Positions 36,860 through 46,990 of a DNA stretch of 64,000 bases are shown piece after piece. Under the pieces are notes generated by a model that searched no databases, was not told where the DNA came from, and saw only the letters and a list, made by a program, of their open reading frames with translations. The DNA comes from Lepus europaeus. Lineage: Eukaryota; Chordata; Mammalia; Lagomorpha; Leporidae. Location: contig NC_084840.1 of assembly GCF_033115175.1 (NCBI RefSeq), forward strand, positions 73,795,179 through 73,859,178, in the 5' to 3' direction. Each line of letters opens with the position of its first letter. Within the stretch, counting starts at the first letter, position 1. Both the position numbers and the translations under genes were made by a program.

Positions 36860-36872
36860 AGAATTAATATTC

Positions 36873-37115
36873 ATTATTAAGTGGCTACAAGTTAAGCATT
36901 TTTCTATTTCATATAACTGTCCTATAAAATCTCACTTAATCCTCCCTGCCACTGATATGGTAGGTATTATTACACCTATTTTATGGATGACAAATATGAA
37001 GTTCAGAAAGGTAAAGCTACTCGGAAAGACTACATACTCATTAATTACTTAAGTCTTATCTGAATGACTCTGAAGTCCACGTTTTCTACTGTAACCACTC
37101 CTGGCCACTCTTCTT
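36873..37115 (+). repeat. MIR element
   Basis: tctcacttaatcctccctgc, gtaggtattattacacctat and ttatggatgacaaatatgaa follow the MIR core; end ttctactgtaaccactcctg. Confidence 0.75.
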
Positions 37116-37149
37116 GCATATTCTCCAAAGCATTCAAGAGTTATAAGCA

Positions 37150-37470
37150 GGGGCTGGTGCTGTGCTGCAGCAGGTTAAAGCCCCAGCCAGCAGCGCCAGC
37201 ATCCCATATGGACGCCAGTTCAAGTCTTGGCTGCGCCACTTCTGATCCAGCTCCCTGATAATGTGCCTGGAAAAACAGAAGAGGATGGCCCAAGTCCTTG
37301 GGCCCCTGCACACACATGGAAGAAGCTACAGGCTCCTTTCTTCGGATCTGCTCCCAACCGTTGCAGCCATCTGGGGAATGAACCAGCAGATGGAAGATCT
37401 CTCTCTCTCTCTGTCTCTATCTCTCTAACTCTTTCAAATAAATAAAATCAATCTTTAAATTAAAAAAAAA
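37150..37470 (+). mobile_element. C-repeat SINE
   Basis: Head gggctggtgctgtgctgcag, tail ctctttcaaataaataaaat. Confidence 0.9.
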
Positions 37471-37781
37471 GATTCTAAGTAACAAGACACATCAATGCTT
37501 TAATATAAACCAAATTGAATGATTAATAAGAACATAGTCATGTGACAATACATTGCTTAATATATTTTATGACCAATATCTGGCTCTATGGCTCTTAAAG
37601 ATGTAAAAGGAAAATAAAGAAATGGTAGGCAGTCTCATTACCAAAGTTCCTCATCTCAGTTCTTACTACACTGTGTACCACTAGTCAGAATTTTAACAGC
37701 TTTCTAAAATACTGTACCTATGAAAACATATTTCAGATTAGAGTAAGTTGACTTGTGTGACTATATTAAAAAATGGAAAGC
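37471..37781. other. Intronic DNA, nothing recognised
   Basis: AT-rich spacer between two SINEs. Confidence 0.5.
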
Positions 37782-38130
37782 AGAGTTGAGTGCTGTGGTA
37801 CAGCAAGTTAAGCTGCTACCTGCAGTGGCAGCATCCCATATGGGCAATGGTTCCAGTCCCAGATGCTCCAATTCCAATCCAGCTCCCTGATAATGTGTCA
37901 GGGAAAGCAACAAAAGATGGCCCAAGTGCCTGGGCCCCTGCCCTCACATGGGAGGCCCAGATGAAGCTCCTGACTCCTAGTTTTGGCCTGGCTCAGCTCT
38001 GGCTGTTACTGCCATTGGGGAGTAAATGAGTGGATGGATGGAAGGTCTCTCTTTCTCTCTCTCTCTATCCCTCTGCCTCTTCTTCTCTGTAACTCTACCT
38101 TTCATATAAATAAATAAATCTTTTTTTAAA
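37782..38130 (+). mobile_element. C-repeat SINE
   Basis: Head agttgagtgctgtggtacag, tail acctttcatataaataaata. Confidence 0.88.
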
Positions 38131-38336
38131 AAGTGGAAAACATGTGATTGCATTTTATATTTTTTTCCCAAGAATAAAGGGAAAGGTCTTGATAAGCATC
38201 TGCTTGTACTGCCTGGCACTTAATGCATCCTTATGAGCAATATTTCTGCCCTTAGATAATACGTAAGAGTTAGCTGAAAAAGAGAAGCAGCATTCTCAAG
38301 GCTTATGTTATTTTCCTTTTAAAATGTTTACAATTT

Positions 38337-38654
38337 TTATTTATTTATTTATTTGAAAGACAGACTTACAGAGAGAGGTAAAACCAGAGAGAAAGGTCTT
38401 TAATCTGCTGGTTCACTCCCCAAATGACCGAAATGGCCAGAGCTGGGCCAATCTGAAGTCAGGAGCCAGGAGCTTCTTTTGGGTCTCCCACACAGGTGCA
38501 GTGGCCCAAAGACTTGGGCCATCTTTCATTGCTTTTCCAGGCCATAGCAGAGAGTTGGATGGAAGTGGAGCAGCCAGGACTCGAATCGGCATCCATATGG
38601 GATGCTGGCACCGCAGGCTGGGGCTTTACCCACTTTACCACAGGGTGGGACCCA
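38337..38654 (-). mobile_element. C-repeat SINE, antisense
   Basis: tttatttatttgaaagacag to taccacagggtgggaccc. Perfect TSD aaaatgtttacaattt at 38321-38336 and 38655-38670. Confidence 0.94.
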
Positions 38655-38899
38655 AAAATGTTTACAATTTATATCATATAAAAGTTTAAATACAGTTTCT
38701 CTTTTTGCTTCAAATAATCGAGAAAAAGAAACCAAACATTTATTACAGCATAGTACTTTCAACCAGAATCCAGTAGCTAAGATCGCATATTAACTCCTTC
38801 ACTGCCAGTCTGATATAGCAGTAGTATTTAAACATGGTAACCATAATACTTTAAGAGAATTTTACTATGTATTATTGCATGCTATAAAAATAAAACATG

Positions 38900-39207
38900 A
38901 GGGGCAGGCGATGTGGTATAGTGGGTTAAGCTGCAGTTTGCAATGCCAGCATCCTATATGGATATCGGTTAGAGTCCTGGTTGTCCCACTTCTGATTCAG
39001 CTCCCTGCAAGCACGCTTAGGAAAGAAGAAGATGATCCAAGACTTGGGACCCTGCACCCATGTGGGAGACCCAGAAGAAGCTCCTGGTTCCTGGCTTCAG
39101 TCAGGCCCAGTCCTGGGCATTGTAGTTCATTTGGGGATGGAAGATTTTTCTCTCTCTGTCTCTCCGTAACTCTGCCTTTCAAATAAATAAATCTTTAAAA
39201 AGATAAT
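38900..39207 (+). mobile_element. C-repeat SINE
   Basis: Head ggggcaggcgatgtggtata, tail tgcctttcaaataaataaat. Imperfect TSD ataaaacatgag/ataaaacaagag. Confidence 0.9.
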
Positions 39208-39615
39208 AATAAAACAAGAGGAATCAAAGAGTTAAGTATGGGTCTATTATCAAAGTCCAGCTTTAGTTTTGGGTAGTCAGGTTGTCACAACTTATTATAT
39301 CATTTTAAAAGATTAAATATATAAATGAAAGTTATGCATAGACCAATGATGAATGTGTACATCAACCAAGGATTAAGATTAACCCAAAGTTTTCAATCTG
39401 ATCCCAAAGTTTTTAAAAAGACAGAAAAAAACCCCAAGAATTATTAAACAATTTAACTATTAATCAGAAGATGTGATGAGCAAATCGCATAACAAATTTA
39501 GAGCGCTCTCTCGCATGCACTGTTTCTCTGCCCTTCCGATAAAGAAAAAAAAAAAATAAACAAAATTTAAAACAAAATAAAATTACTTTCACACTATGTG
39601 TAATTGGCACATAAA
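39208..39615. other. Intronic DNA, mostly unrecognised
   Basis: 39500-39556 (ctctctcgcatgcactg to a poly-A) may be a decayed SINE tail; nothing else seen. Confidence 0.4.
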
Positions 39616-39633
39616 AACTTAAGTGGATTTTTG

Positions 39634-39971
39634 GCTGGCGCCATGGCTTAACAGGCTAATCCTCCGCCTTGCGGCACTGGCACACCAGGTTCTAGTCCCA
39701 GTTGGGGCGCCAGATTTTATCCCGGTTGCCCCTCTTCCAGGCTAGCTCTCTGCTATGGCCCGGGAAGGCAGTGGAGGATGGCCCAAGTGCTTGGGCCCTG
39801 CACCTGCATGGGAGACCAGGAGAAGCACCTGGCACCTGGCTCCTGGCTTCGGATCAGCGTGATGCGCCAGCCACAGCGGCCATTGGAGGGTGAACCAACG
39901 GCAAAGGAAGACCTCTCTCTCTGTCTCTCTCTCTCACTATCCACTCTGCCTGTCAAAACAAAAACAAAAAC
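39634..39971 (+). mobile_element. C-repeat SINE, young subtype
   Basis: Head gctggcgccatggcttaaca, tail ctgcctgtcaaaacaaaaac. Perfect 18-base TSD aacttaagtggatttttg at 39616-39633 and 39972-39989, consistent with recent insertion. Confidence 0.97.
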
Positions 39972-40335
39972 AACTTAAGTGGATTTTTGTTTGGATTGGG
40001 GTCCAATGCCCAAGAAACCTCATTATATATGCAAATGTTCCAATTTATGGAAAAAAAAAAAATCCTATGCACTTCTGGTCCCAAGCATTTCAGATAAAGA
40101 ATGCTCAATCTGTATTAGCGTTTTTTCTTTAGTTTCTTCCCCTTTAATGCCTTAGCTTTTCACCTAGTATGTGATCATCATTCATGTTTGTCTTAGTACA
40201 ATTATAAATTTTGTGTACTTATAAACAGTCCTTAAGCTAAAAATTTCAGAACTATACAAAAATAATACAAAAATTAATTCTGAAAGGATAAGACATATCA
40301 TGGATGAATCAATTAGCACTACTTTCATCATTTAG

Positions 40336-40580
40336 GATGGTTGCCACTGTTGCGGTGCAGTGGGCTAAGCCACTACCTATGATTCTGGCATCCCATATGT
40401 GTACTGGTTCAAGTACAAGCTGCTCCATGATAAGGTGCCCTGGAAGGCAGCAGATGGCCCATGTACTTGGACCCCTGCCACACACATGAGAGACAGGGAT
40501 AGAATTCTAGGATCTCTCTCTGACTCTCCCTCTTTCTGTAACTCTGTCTTTTAAATATTAAATAATAATAATAATAAAAT
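40336..40580 (+). mobile_element. C-repeat SINE, internally shortened
   Basis: Head ttgccactgttgcggtgcag, tail aactctgtcttttaaatatt with (aat)n. Confidence 0.8.
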
Positions 40581-40737
40581 ATTTAAGATGATTAATAAAC
40601 TATATTCAATGATAACATCAAAGAAGGAAATTCCAGGATCACTGACATTCATGGCCTATGTAAGAGAAAACAGAGTTCCTTTCAACCAGGTTTACTAGGC
40701 CTCTGCCAAGAAAGCCTACTTTAATGATGTCGGTATC

Positions 40738-40858
40738 TATAATGTATTTATTTTCTTTTTATGTGAAAGAGAGAGAGAGGGAAAGACATCTTGCATCTGC
40801 TGGTTCATTCCCAAATGCTCACAGCAACTAGAAATAGCCAGGCTGAAGCCATGGTCTC
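40738..40858 (-). mobile_element. C-repeat SINE, antisense 3' half
   Basis: tttatttttttatgtgaaag-like start, ctgctggttcattcccaaat, ends at aggctgaagccatgg. Its missing 5' half may be 41030-41160. Confidence 0.7.
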
Positions 40859-40897
40859 TCTCTCTTTTAAATAATTTTTTTTTTAATTTATTTATTG

Positions 40898-41029
40898 AGG
40901 CCAGTAGTGTGGCACAGCAGATCAAGCCGCCACCTGTGACACCAGCTTCGCATGTGGGTGGTGGTTTGAGACCCAGTTGCTTCACTTCTGATCCAGCTCC
41001 TTGCTAATTGCCTGGGAAAGCAATGGAAG
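40898..41029 (+). mobile_element. C-repeat SINE, sense 5' half
   Basis: Head aggccagtagtgtggcacag to aagcaatggaagatgact, then stops abruptly at an antisense piece. Confidence 0.8.
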
Positions 41030-41160
41030 ATGACTGCTTTCCTAGGCAAATTAGCAGAAAGCTGGATTGGAAATGGAGCATTTGGCACTCAAACCACTGC
41101 CCACATGGGATGCAGGTGCTTCAGGTTGTGGCTTTATCCAGATGTGCCATATGAGCCATC
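41030..41160 (-). mobile_element. C-repeat SINE, antisense 5' half
   Basis: cctaggcaaattagcagaaa and ggattggaaatggagcattt to gtgccatatgagcc. Faces the preceding sense half, giving an inverted repeat with almost no spacer. Confidence 0.75.
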
Positions 41161-42073
41161 ATCCACTTCCTGCCCAGAGTGGGCATCCCAAGCAGGGTCT
41201 TTATCACTGCACCAAATACCCTGAATACCCTAGAGCACCACCCCCTGAAAATGTCAGTACTTAAATGCATCTGTTGTATTTTTAAAGTAAATAAATTTCT
41301 GCCTAGAGAAGGAGTAACCAATCTGGGTTTCTAAGATTAAAAATATTGACATTAGACAACATGAAGTTTAAAGAGAATTTGAGAATAGTAAAAGTTTCTT
41401 AAAGGCAATATAGGCTGCAAATACAAACAAATCCAGGGAGGCTGGTGAGGGGCAGAATTTCAAGCAATTGCTAAGGGAAGTTGAGGACAACCAAGGTGCA
41501 TCTATAGATTTTCACGTCCCGCTGTTAATGATATAAACAGGCCTGGGAAGGAGGAAAAGCAAGGAACTGTACTCAAGGGATGACAAGTAGTGATTAATAC
41601 AATTAAAGAACACTTCCTGAAGCCATGCTTTGTTTGAAGCACTGCTCTAGGTCCTGGTGATACTGACTCCTGGCTTCAACCATTATTAATCTCTAAAGAC
41701 TTGGATCAGAGAAGAATCAAACTATTGAGCAGTCTATTTCCAAGGGGCTCAAACCAATAAACGATAACTTTCTAAAAGCCTATACAGCAAGTTCTTTCCA
41801 TACGTATCACAGCTATTAACCAGCACGAATATAATGCTTCATTTTCAGCAAACTGAACTACAGCATTGTGCTCTATTCGGTAGAGTCCACTGTGCCTAAA
41901 ACCCAGAGTGTCTGATGACGATTCACCAGTTCAAAACAAAGCTCTTCAACTGAGATCTAATATTTGCCTAGCTTTTCAGATGAGGCAACGCAAATACACA
42001 GACTGCAAAACAACTTACACCAAGTTCAAACCTAGTCCATGAAACAAATAAGCAACACTTCAAAATGCTTTTT
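41161..42073. other. Intronic DNA, nothing firm
   Basis: 41600-41680 (gaagcactgctctaggtcct) is faintly like an antisense L2 end. Otherwise unrecognised. Confidence 0.4.
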
Positions 42074-42088
42074 AAAGTGAACAGGACC

Positions 42089-42411
42089 AGGGCCAGCACT
42101 GTGGAACAGCGGGTTAATGCCCTGGCCTGAAGCACCAGCATTCCATACGGGCACCGGTTCTAGTCCCGGCTGCTCCACTTCTGATCTGGCTCTCTGCTAT
42201 GGCCTGGGAAAGAAGTGGAAGATGGCCCAAGTCCTTGGGCCCCTGCACCCGTGTGGGAGACCCAGAAGAAGCTCCTGGCTTCAGCCTGACACAGTCCTGG
42301 CCACTGCAGGGCCATTTAGGGAGTGAACCAGTGCATGAAAGACCTCTCTCTCTCAAACTCTGCCTCTCAAATAAATAAATAAATAAAATCTTTAAAAAAA
42401 AAAAAAAAAAG
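42089..42411 (+). mobile_element. C-repeat SINE (first of a tandem pair)
   Basis: Head agggccagcactgtggaaca, tail ctgcctctcaaataaataaa. The pair is bounded by aaagtgaacaggacc (42074-42088) and aaagtgaacaagacc (42742-42756). Confidence 0.94.
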
Positions 42412-42412
42412 T

Positions 42413-42741
42413 GGGCCAGCGCCATGGCTCAACAGGCTAATCCTCTGCCTTGCGGCGCCGGCACACCGGGTTCTAGTCCCAGTTGGGGAGCCGGATTCTA
42501 TCCTGGTTGCCCCTCTTTCAGGCCAGCTCTCTGCTATGGCCTGGGAAGGCAGTGGAGGATGGCCCAAGTGCTTGGGCCCTGCACCCGCATGGGAGACCAG
42601 GAGAAGCACCTGGCTCCTGCCTCAGATCAGCGAGATGCGCCGGCCACGGCGGCCATTGGAGGGTGAACCAACGGCAAAAAGGAAGACCTTTCTCTCTGTC
42701 TCTCTCTCTCACTATCCACTCTGCCTGTCAAAAAAAAAAAA
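42413..42741 (+). mobile_element. C-repeat SINE, young (second of a tandem pair)
   Basis: Head gggccagcgccatggctcaa, tail ctgcctgtcaaaaaaaaaa. Probably inserted in the A-tail of the preceding SINE. Confidence 0.95.
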
Positions 42742-42756
42742 AAAGTGAACAAGACC

Positions 42757-43260
42757 TTTTAAGAAATAAATTGCAAGAAATCCTTATTGCAACACTGATG
42801 GGACAGTATATTCACAAGAGCCAAAAGGAAGAAACAATCCAAATGCCCAGGGACAAATGAAGGAACAAAAAGGTAGAAAACACATATAATGTAACAGTCT
42901 GCCTGTATCAGAAACTTCTGATACATGCTACAAGATGGAAGAACCTTAATGCTAAGTGAGACAGGCCAATTACAAAAAGACAAAGACTATATGATTCTAA
43001 ATTTATTAGCGATATCTAGAGTGGATCAATTCATAGACAGAAAATGAATGATCCAGAACAGGCAGAGGGAAGAGGAGAATGGGGAGCTAATTTTAATGGG
43101 GCAGAGTTTCAACACAGGAAGATGAAAAGTTCTGCAGATAGGTGGTGGTGACAGTGTCACAATGTGAGTCTACTTAATGTTATAGAACTGTACATCACAA
43201 AAATGGGTATGTCAGCTTTACGTATATATTATCAGAATTTTAAAAGTCATAAATAAAAGT
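42757..43260 (+). mobile_element. Old L1 3' end
   Basis: cacaagagccaaaaggaaga, aatgctaagtgagacaggcc, tagaactgtacatcacaaaa and agaattttaaaagtcataaa are L1 ORF2-end/3' UTR blocks. Confidence 0.75.
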
Positions 43261-43720
43261 TATTTCTGGCATCATCTGCATTGTGCTGAAGTATACCTAT
43301 GATTTTAGAATCCTGAAAAGAACAGAAATTGCAACTTTTCCATTTGTTACAATGAAAAATATTCTGTACTTACAGACCACAAATTACTTAAGTTCATCTC
43401 TTTAGAATCTTAGTGAACTTAATGATCAACAAATAAAATCACACAGGAAGAAAAACTCCCCAATAGGATACACCGCTGTACCGAATTATTACTTTATAAT
43501 CACAAGTTCTATATGACTAAACAAACATTTCTACTCATCATAAAACCAGAGATGCATCTGCATAACATCAGTGAATATCCACAGCAACTCACTCCCCAAC
43601 CCCAGTAAAAATCAATGGTATTCAATTCATATTAATAATAAATAGGGAAGAAAAGAGCTACCCAATTTTTCTTTTCAAAGGTTTTTCTAGATTACTTGAT
43701 ATCCTATTCTTATATAATAC
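43261..43720. other. Intronic DNA, nothing recognised
   Basis: AT-rich, unique-looking. Confidence 0.5.
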
Positions 43721-44247
43721 AAGGGTACTTTAAAAAGTTCATGGAAGATGGAATTGAAAGATAAGTTTATTTTTGTACAAAAACAGTTTGAAATTCATGC
43801 ATATGAAAGGTCTTCAAAAAGTTCATGAAAAATAAGTATTATTCTCTGTGTAAGGATTTCAAAGCTTTTTTGCATCAAAATAAACTTTGTCTTTTTTAAA
43901 GATTTATTTACTTATTTATTTGAAAGGCACAATGACAGACAGAGATCTTTCATCTGCTGGTTCACTCTCCAAATGCCATCAACAGCTAGGGGTGAGCCAG
44001 GCACCTGGAACTCCATCCAGGTCTCCCATGTGGGTGGTTAAGGACCAAAGCACCAGGGCCATCATCTGTTGCCTTCCAAGGTGCATCAGCAGGAAGCTGT
44101 ATCAAGAATCGCAAGAGGGGTGACTTGAACTGACATTCCAAAATGGGATGCAGGCATCCCAAGTGGCAGCTTAACTTGCTGTGCCACAATGTCTGCCCAA
44201 AATTTATCTTTTAATTTCACTTTTCCATGAACTTTTTGAAGTACCCT
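43721..44247. mobile_element. Mariner-like MITEs, one inverted piece plus one split copy
   Basis: 43721-43805 is a partial inverted copy (aagggtactttaaaaagttc). A second copy starts aggtcttcaaaaagttcatg (about 43808), is split by the SINE at 43893-44199, and ends ccatgaactttttgaagtac. Confidence 0.6.
43893..44199 (-). mobile_element. C-repeat SINE, old, antisense, inside a MITE
   Basis: aaagatttatttacttattt to tgctgtgccacaatgtctgc. Confidence 0.82.
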
Positions 44248-44534
44248 CAAATGTCTACTGAAAAGTTTCTCTCTGTGGCCATAATCTGTTCTTCCCTACT
44301 CAAAACCTACAAGGGAGATAAATGACTCTTCAGACATAACCTTGATCACACAATAGTTCTGCCTAGTAATCCCAGGTGCAAGTCTGCTGATCTAAGGGTT
44401 AGAATAATTTCTACACAACACTCAAATATTTTTATTGCACTTTTATAACTTACACATTGGCATAGCCTGAAAAACTAAGATCAAAAATTCATTAATTGTT
44501 AGTATGGGAGGAAGAAACAAACAAAATGACAAAC

Positions 44535-44777
44535 CTTCTTGAGAAGACACAATGGGTGGCATGTAATCAGGAATGTATTCTTTTCTTTCCTCGGCATCTT
44601 TACTTCCAGGTTGAGGAAACTGCAGTACATTGTTCTTGCTAACAGGAAATGAGGGGATTTGATGTGGGAAAGTGACAGGTTCAATGTTGTGAATATAGTC
44701 TTCTAGTTCATGTAGACTAACCCCCATAAGTTGGAAAGCTTCACCAACATCGTCCAAAATTGGGTCTGTTCGGCCAT
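44535..44777 (-). CDS. TAF3: TAF3 coding exon 2 (end of histone fold and start of linker)
   Basis: The acceptor is ttgtttcag ending at 44778 (minus strand), and the exon starts at 44777. Its first two bases complete the split Tyr codon from exon 1 (T+AT), giving YGRTDPILDDVGEAFQLMGV, the second half of the TAF3 histone fold. It continues through SLHELEDYIHNIEPVTFPHQ to a proline-rich linker ending DYMPPIVSSQE. The exon is 243 bp, contributes 80 full codons plus two split ones, and ends with G before gtttgt at 44534, a usable donor that is weaker than that of exon 1. The remaining frame continues in exon 3, which is not in this window; in other mammals intron 2 is very long. No frameshift or stop is present, so the gene looks intact here. 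The open frame running past the donor to about 44443 is intronic. Confidence 0.96.
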
Positions 44778-44979
44778 CTGAAACAAAGTCAAAAGCAAAT
44801 GAAATTATTTTAAGAAAACCCCATTGAGTATTTTTTAAAATATTTAAAAAGTATTAAGTAATTAAGTAAAAAGTGTTAAGCTCAGAATCAAATATGCTGT
44901 ATATTTAAGACCTAGTTACTAGAAAGAACTTATTCAATTTTAAACATCACGTTACTTAAGTATCGGAAAGCTGATTCTT

Positions 44980-45321
44980 GGGCCAGCGCCACGGCTCAAT
45001 AGGCTAATCTTTCACCTGCGGCACCAGCACACGGGGTTCTAGTCCCGGTCGGGGTGCCAGATTCTCTCTCGGTTGCTCCTCTTCCAGTCCAGCTCGCTGC
45101 TGTGGCCCGGGAAGGCAATGGAGGATGGCCCAAGTCCTTGGGCCCTGCACTCGCATGGGAGACCAGGAGAAGCACCTGGCTCCTGGCTTCGGATCAGCGC
45201 AATGCGCCCACCCCAGCGCACAGGCCGCAGTGGCCATTGGGGGGTGAACCAATGGAAAAAGGAAGACCTTTCTCTCTGTCTCTCTCTCTCTCTCACTGTC
45301 CACTCTGCCTGTCCAAAAAAA
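44980..45321 (+). mobile_element. C-repeat SINE, young, antisense to TAF3, near exon 2
   Basis: Head gggccagcgccacggctcaa. TSD gaaagctgattctt at 44966-44979 and 45322-45335. Starts about 200 bases from the exon 2 acceptor, in intron 1. Confidence 0.96.
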
Positions 45322-45429
45322 GAAAGCTGATTCTTAAAGTCACGTTAAAATATGACTGGACAACTACCCAAAACACCACAATCACTTTAATGATCAGCTA
45401 GGATAGAACAAATACTAAAAACAGTTTAC

Positions 45430-45745
45430 AGGGCAGGTGTTTGACATGGTGGTTATATTGCTACTTGGGACACTACGCACCCCACCTTGGAGGGCCTAAT
45501 CCAAGTCCTAGATACTCAGCTTCTGATCCAGCTTCCTGCTAATGCAAACTCTGGGAAGCAGCAAATGATAGTCCAAGTACTTGTGTCCCTGTCACCCATG
45601 TGGGAGGCTGGGACTGAATTCAGTGCTCACTGCTTTTGCTTAGCTCAACTCTGGTTGTTATGGGCTTTGGGGAAGTGAACCAGTGAATGGAAGATTTCTC
45701 TCGGTCCCTCTATTTCCATTTCTGACTCTCTGTCTTTCAAACAAC
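45430..45745 (+). mobile_element. C-repeat SINE, old subtype
   Basis: Head agggcaggtgtttgacatgg, tail ctctgtctttcaaacaactt. Confidence 0.75.
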
Positions 45746-45752
45746 TTAAGTA

Positions 45753-46085
45753 ATTTTTTTTTTTTTTTGACAGGCAAAGTGGTCAGTGAGAGAGAGAGAG
45801 ACAGAGAGAAAGGTCTTCCTTTTGCTGTTGGTTCACCCTCCAATGGCCACTGCGGCCGGCGCACCACGCTGATCCCAAGGCAGGAGCCAGGTGCTTCTCC
45901 TGGTCTCCCATGGGGTGCAGAGCCCACGCACTTGGGCCATCCTCCACTGCACTCCTCGGCCATAGCAGAGAGCTTGCTTGGAAGAGGAGCAACCAGGACA
46001 GAATCCGGTGCCCCAACTGGGTCTAGAACCCGATGTGCTGGTGCCGCAAGGCGGAGGATTAGCCTATTGAGCCATGGCACTGGCC
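45753..46085 (-). mobile_element. C-repeat SINE, young, antisense
   Basis: Poly-T, gacaggcaaagtggtcagtg to gagccatggcactggcc. Confidence 0.94.
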
Positions 46086-46110
46086 TAAAATTTTTTTTAA
46101 AAAGTAGTTT

Positions 46111-46275
46111 AGGAGCCAGTGCTGTGGCACGGTGGGGGTGAGCGTCTGCCTGTAGCACTGGTATCCCACATGGGCGCAGGTTCGTGTCCTGGCTGCTTCT
46201 CTTCCAATCCATCTCTCTGCTTGGGCCTGTAACACTGCCTTTCAAATAAATAAACAAATCTTAAAAAAAAAAAAA
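46111..46275 (+). mobile_element. C-repeat SINE with internal deletion
   Basis: Head ggagccagtgctgtggcacg runs to ctctctgcttgggcctg, then jumps to taacactgcctttcaaataa. About 150 bases of the body are missing. Confidence 0.85.
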
Positions 46276-46279
46276 GAAA

Positions 46280-46573
46280 AGAAAAGAAGCAGAGGCAGAG
46301 AGAGACAGAGAGAGAGAGGTCTTCACTGCTGGTTCACTCCCCAAATGGCTTCAACAGCTGGAGATGGGCTGATCCGAAGCCAGGAGCCAGGAGCTTCTTC
46401 CAGGTCTCCCAAGCAGGTACAGGGGCCCAAGCACTTGGGCCATCTTCTACTGCTTTCCCAGGCCATGGCAGGGAGCTGGATCAGAAGTGGAACAGCCAGG
46501 ACTAGAACTGACACTTTTGGGGATGCTGGTGCTGCAGGCACAGGATTATCCCACTACACCACAGCCCTGGCTC
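46280..46573 (-). mobile_element. C-repeat SINE, antisense
   Basis: gcagaggcagagagagacag to ccactacaccacagccctgg. Confidence 0.88.
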
Positions 46574-46651
46574 CTACATACAAATTTTCAAATGTAATTG
46601 AAAAAGACATCACATAAAATGGAAAGTGATAAAAAGATAAAATATTAGACA

Positions 46652-46990
46652 CAGGGGCAGGTATTGTGACACAACAGGTTAAACAGCTGCTTGGGATCCC
46701 TGCATCTCATATTAGGATGCTGGTTTCGGTCCCAGTGGCTTCAATTCTTATCCAGTTTCTTGCTAATGCATCCTGGGAGGCAAGAGTTGATGGCTCAAGT
46801 GCTAGGGCCCTTGCCATCCTTGTGGAAGACTCAGAGTTTCATGTTCCTGGCTTGGGCCTGGAACAGGCCTGGCTTTTAGGGGCATTTAGGAATTTAGGAA
46901 GTGAACCAGCAGATAAAAGATTCTCTCTCTTTCTCTCTCTCCCTTTCTGTCCTTCTCCCTCTCCCTCTCCCTCTCGCTCTCTCTTTCTCA
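46652..46990 (+). mobile_element. C-repeat SINE, old, with expanded CT tail
   Basis: Head caggggcaggtattgtgaca; 46920-46990 is a pyrimidine tract with (ccctct)n units. Confidence 0.78.

Larger units (their letters stand above)
1..44534 (-). other. TAF3: TAF3 intron 2, 5' part (continues beyond window)
   Basis: Everything to the left of the exon 2 donor at 44534 is intronic for TAF3. No TAF3 exon 3 coding sequence (a very large Lys/Pro/Ser-rich exon) was seen. The content is mobile-element DNA with old unique stretches, listed separately. This is an inference from the donor and from the known large second intron of the gene. Confidence 0.85.

Noticed and set aside
44443..44534. Continuation of the exon 2 frame past 44535
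   Set aside because: Begins exactly at a gtttgt donor and diverges from the known TAF3 protein at that point, so it is intronic read-through.
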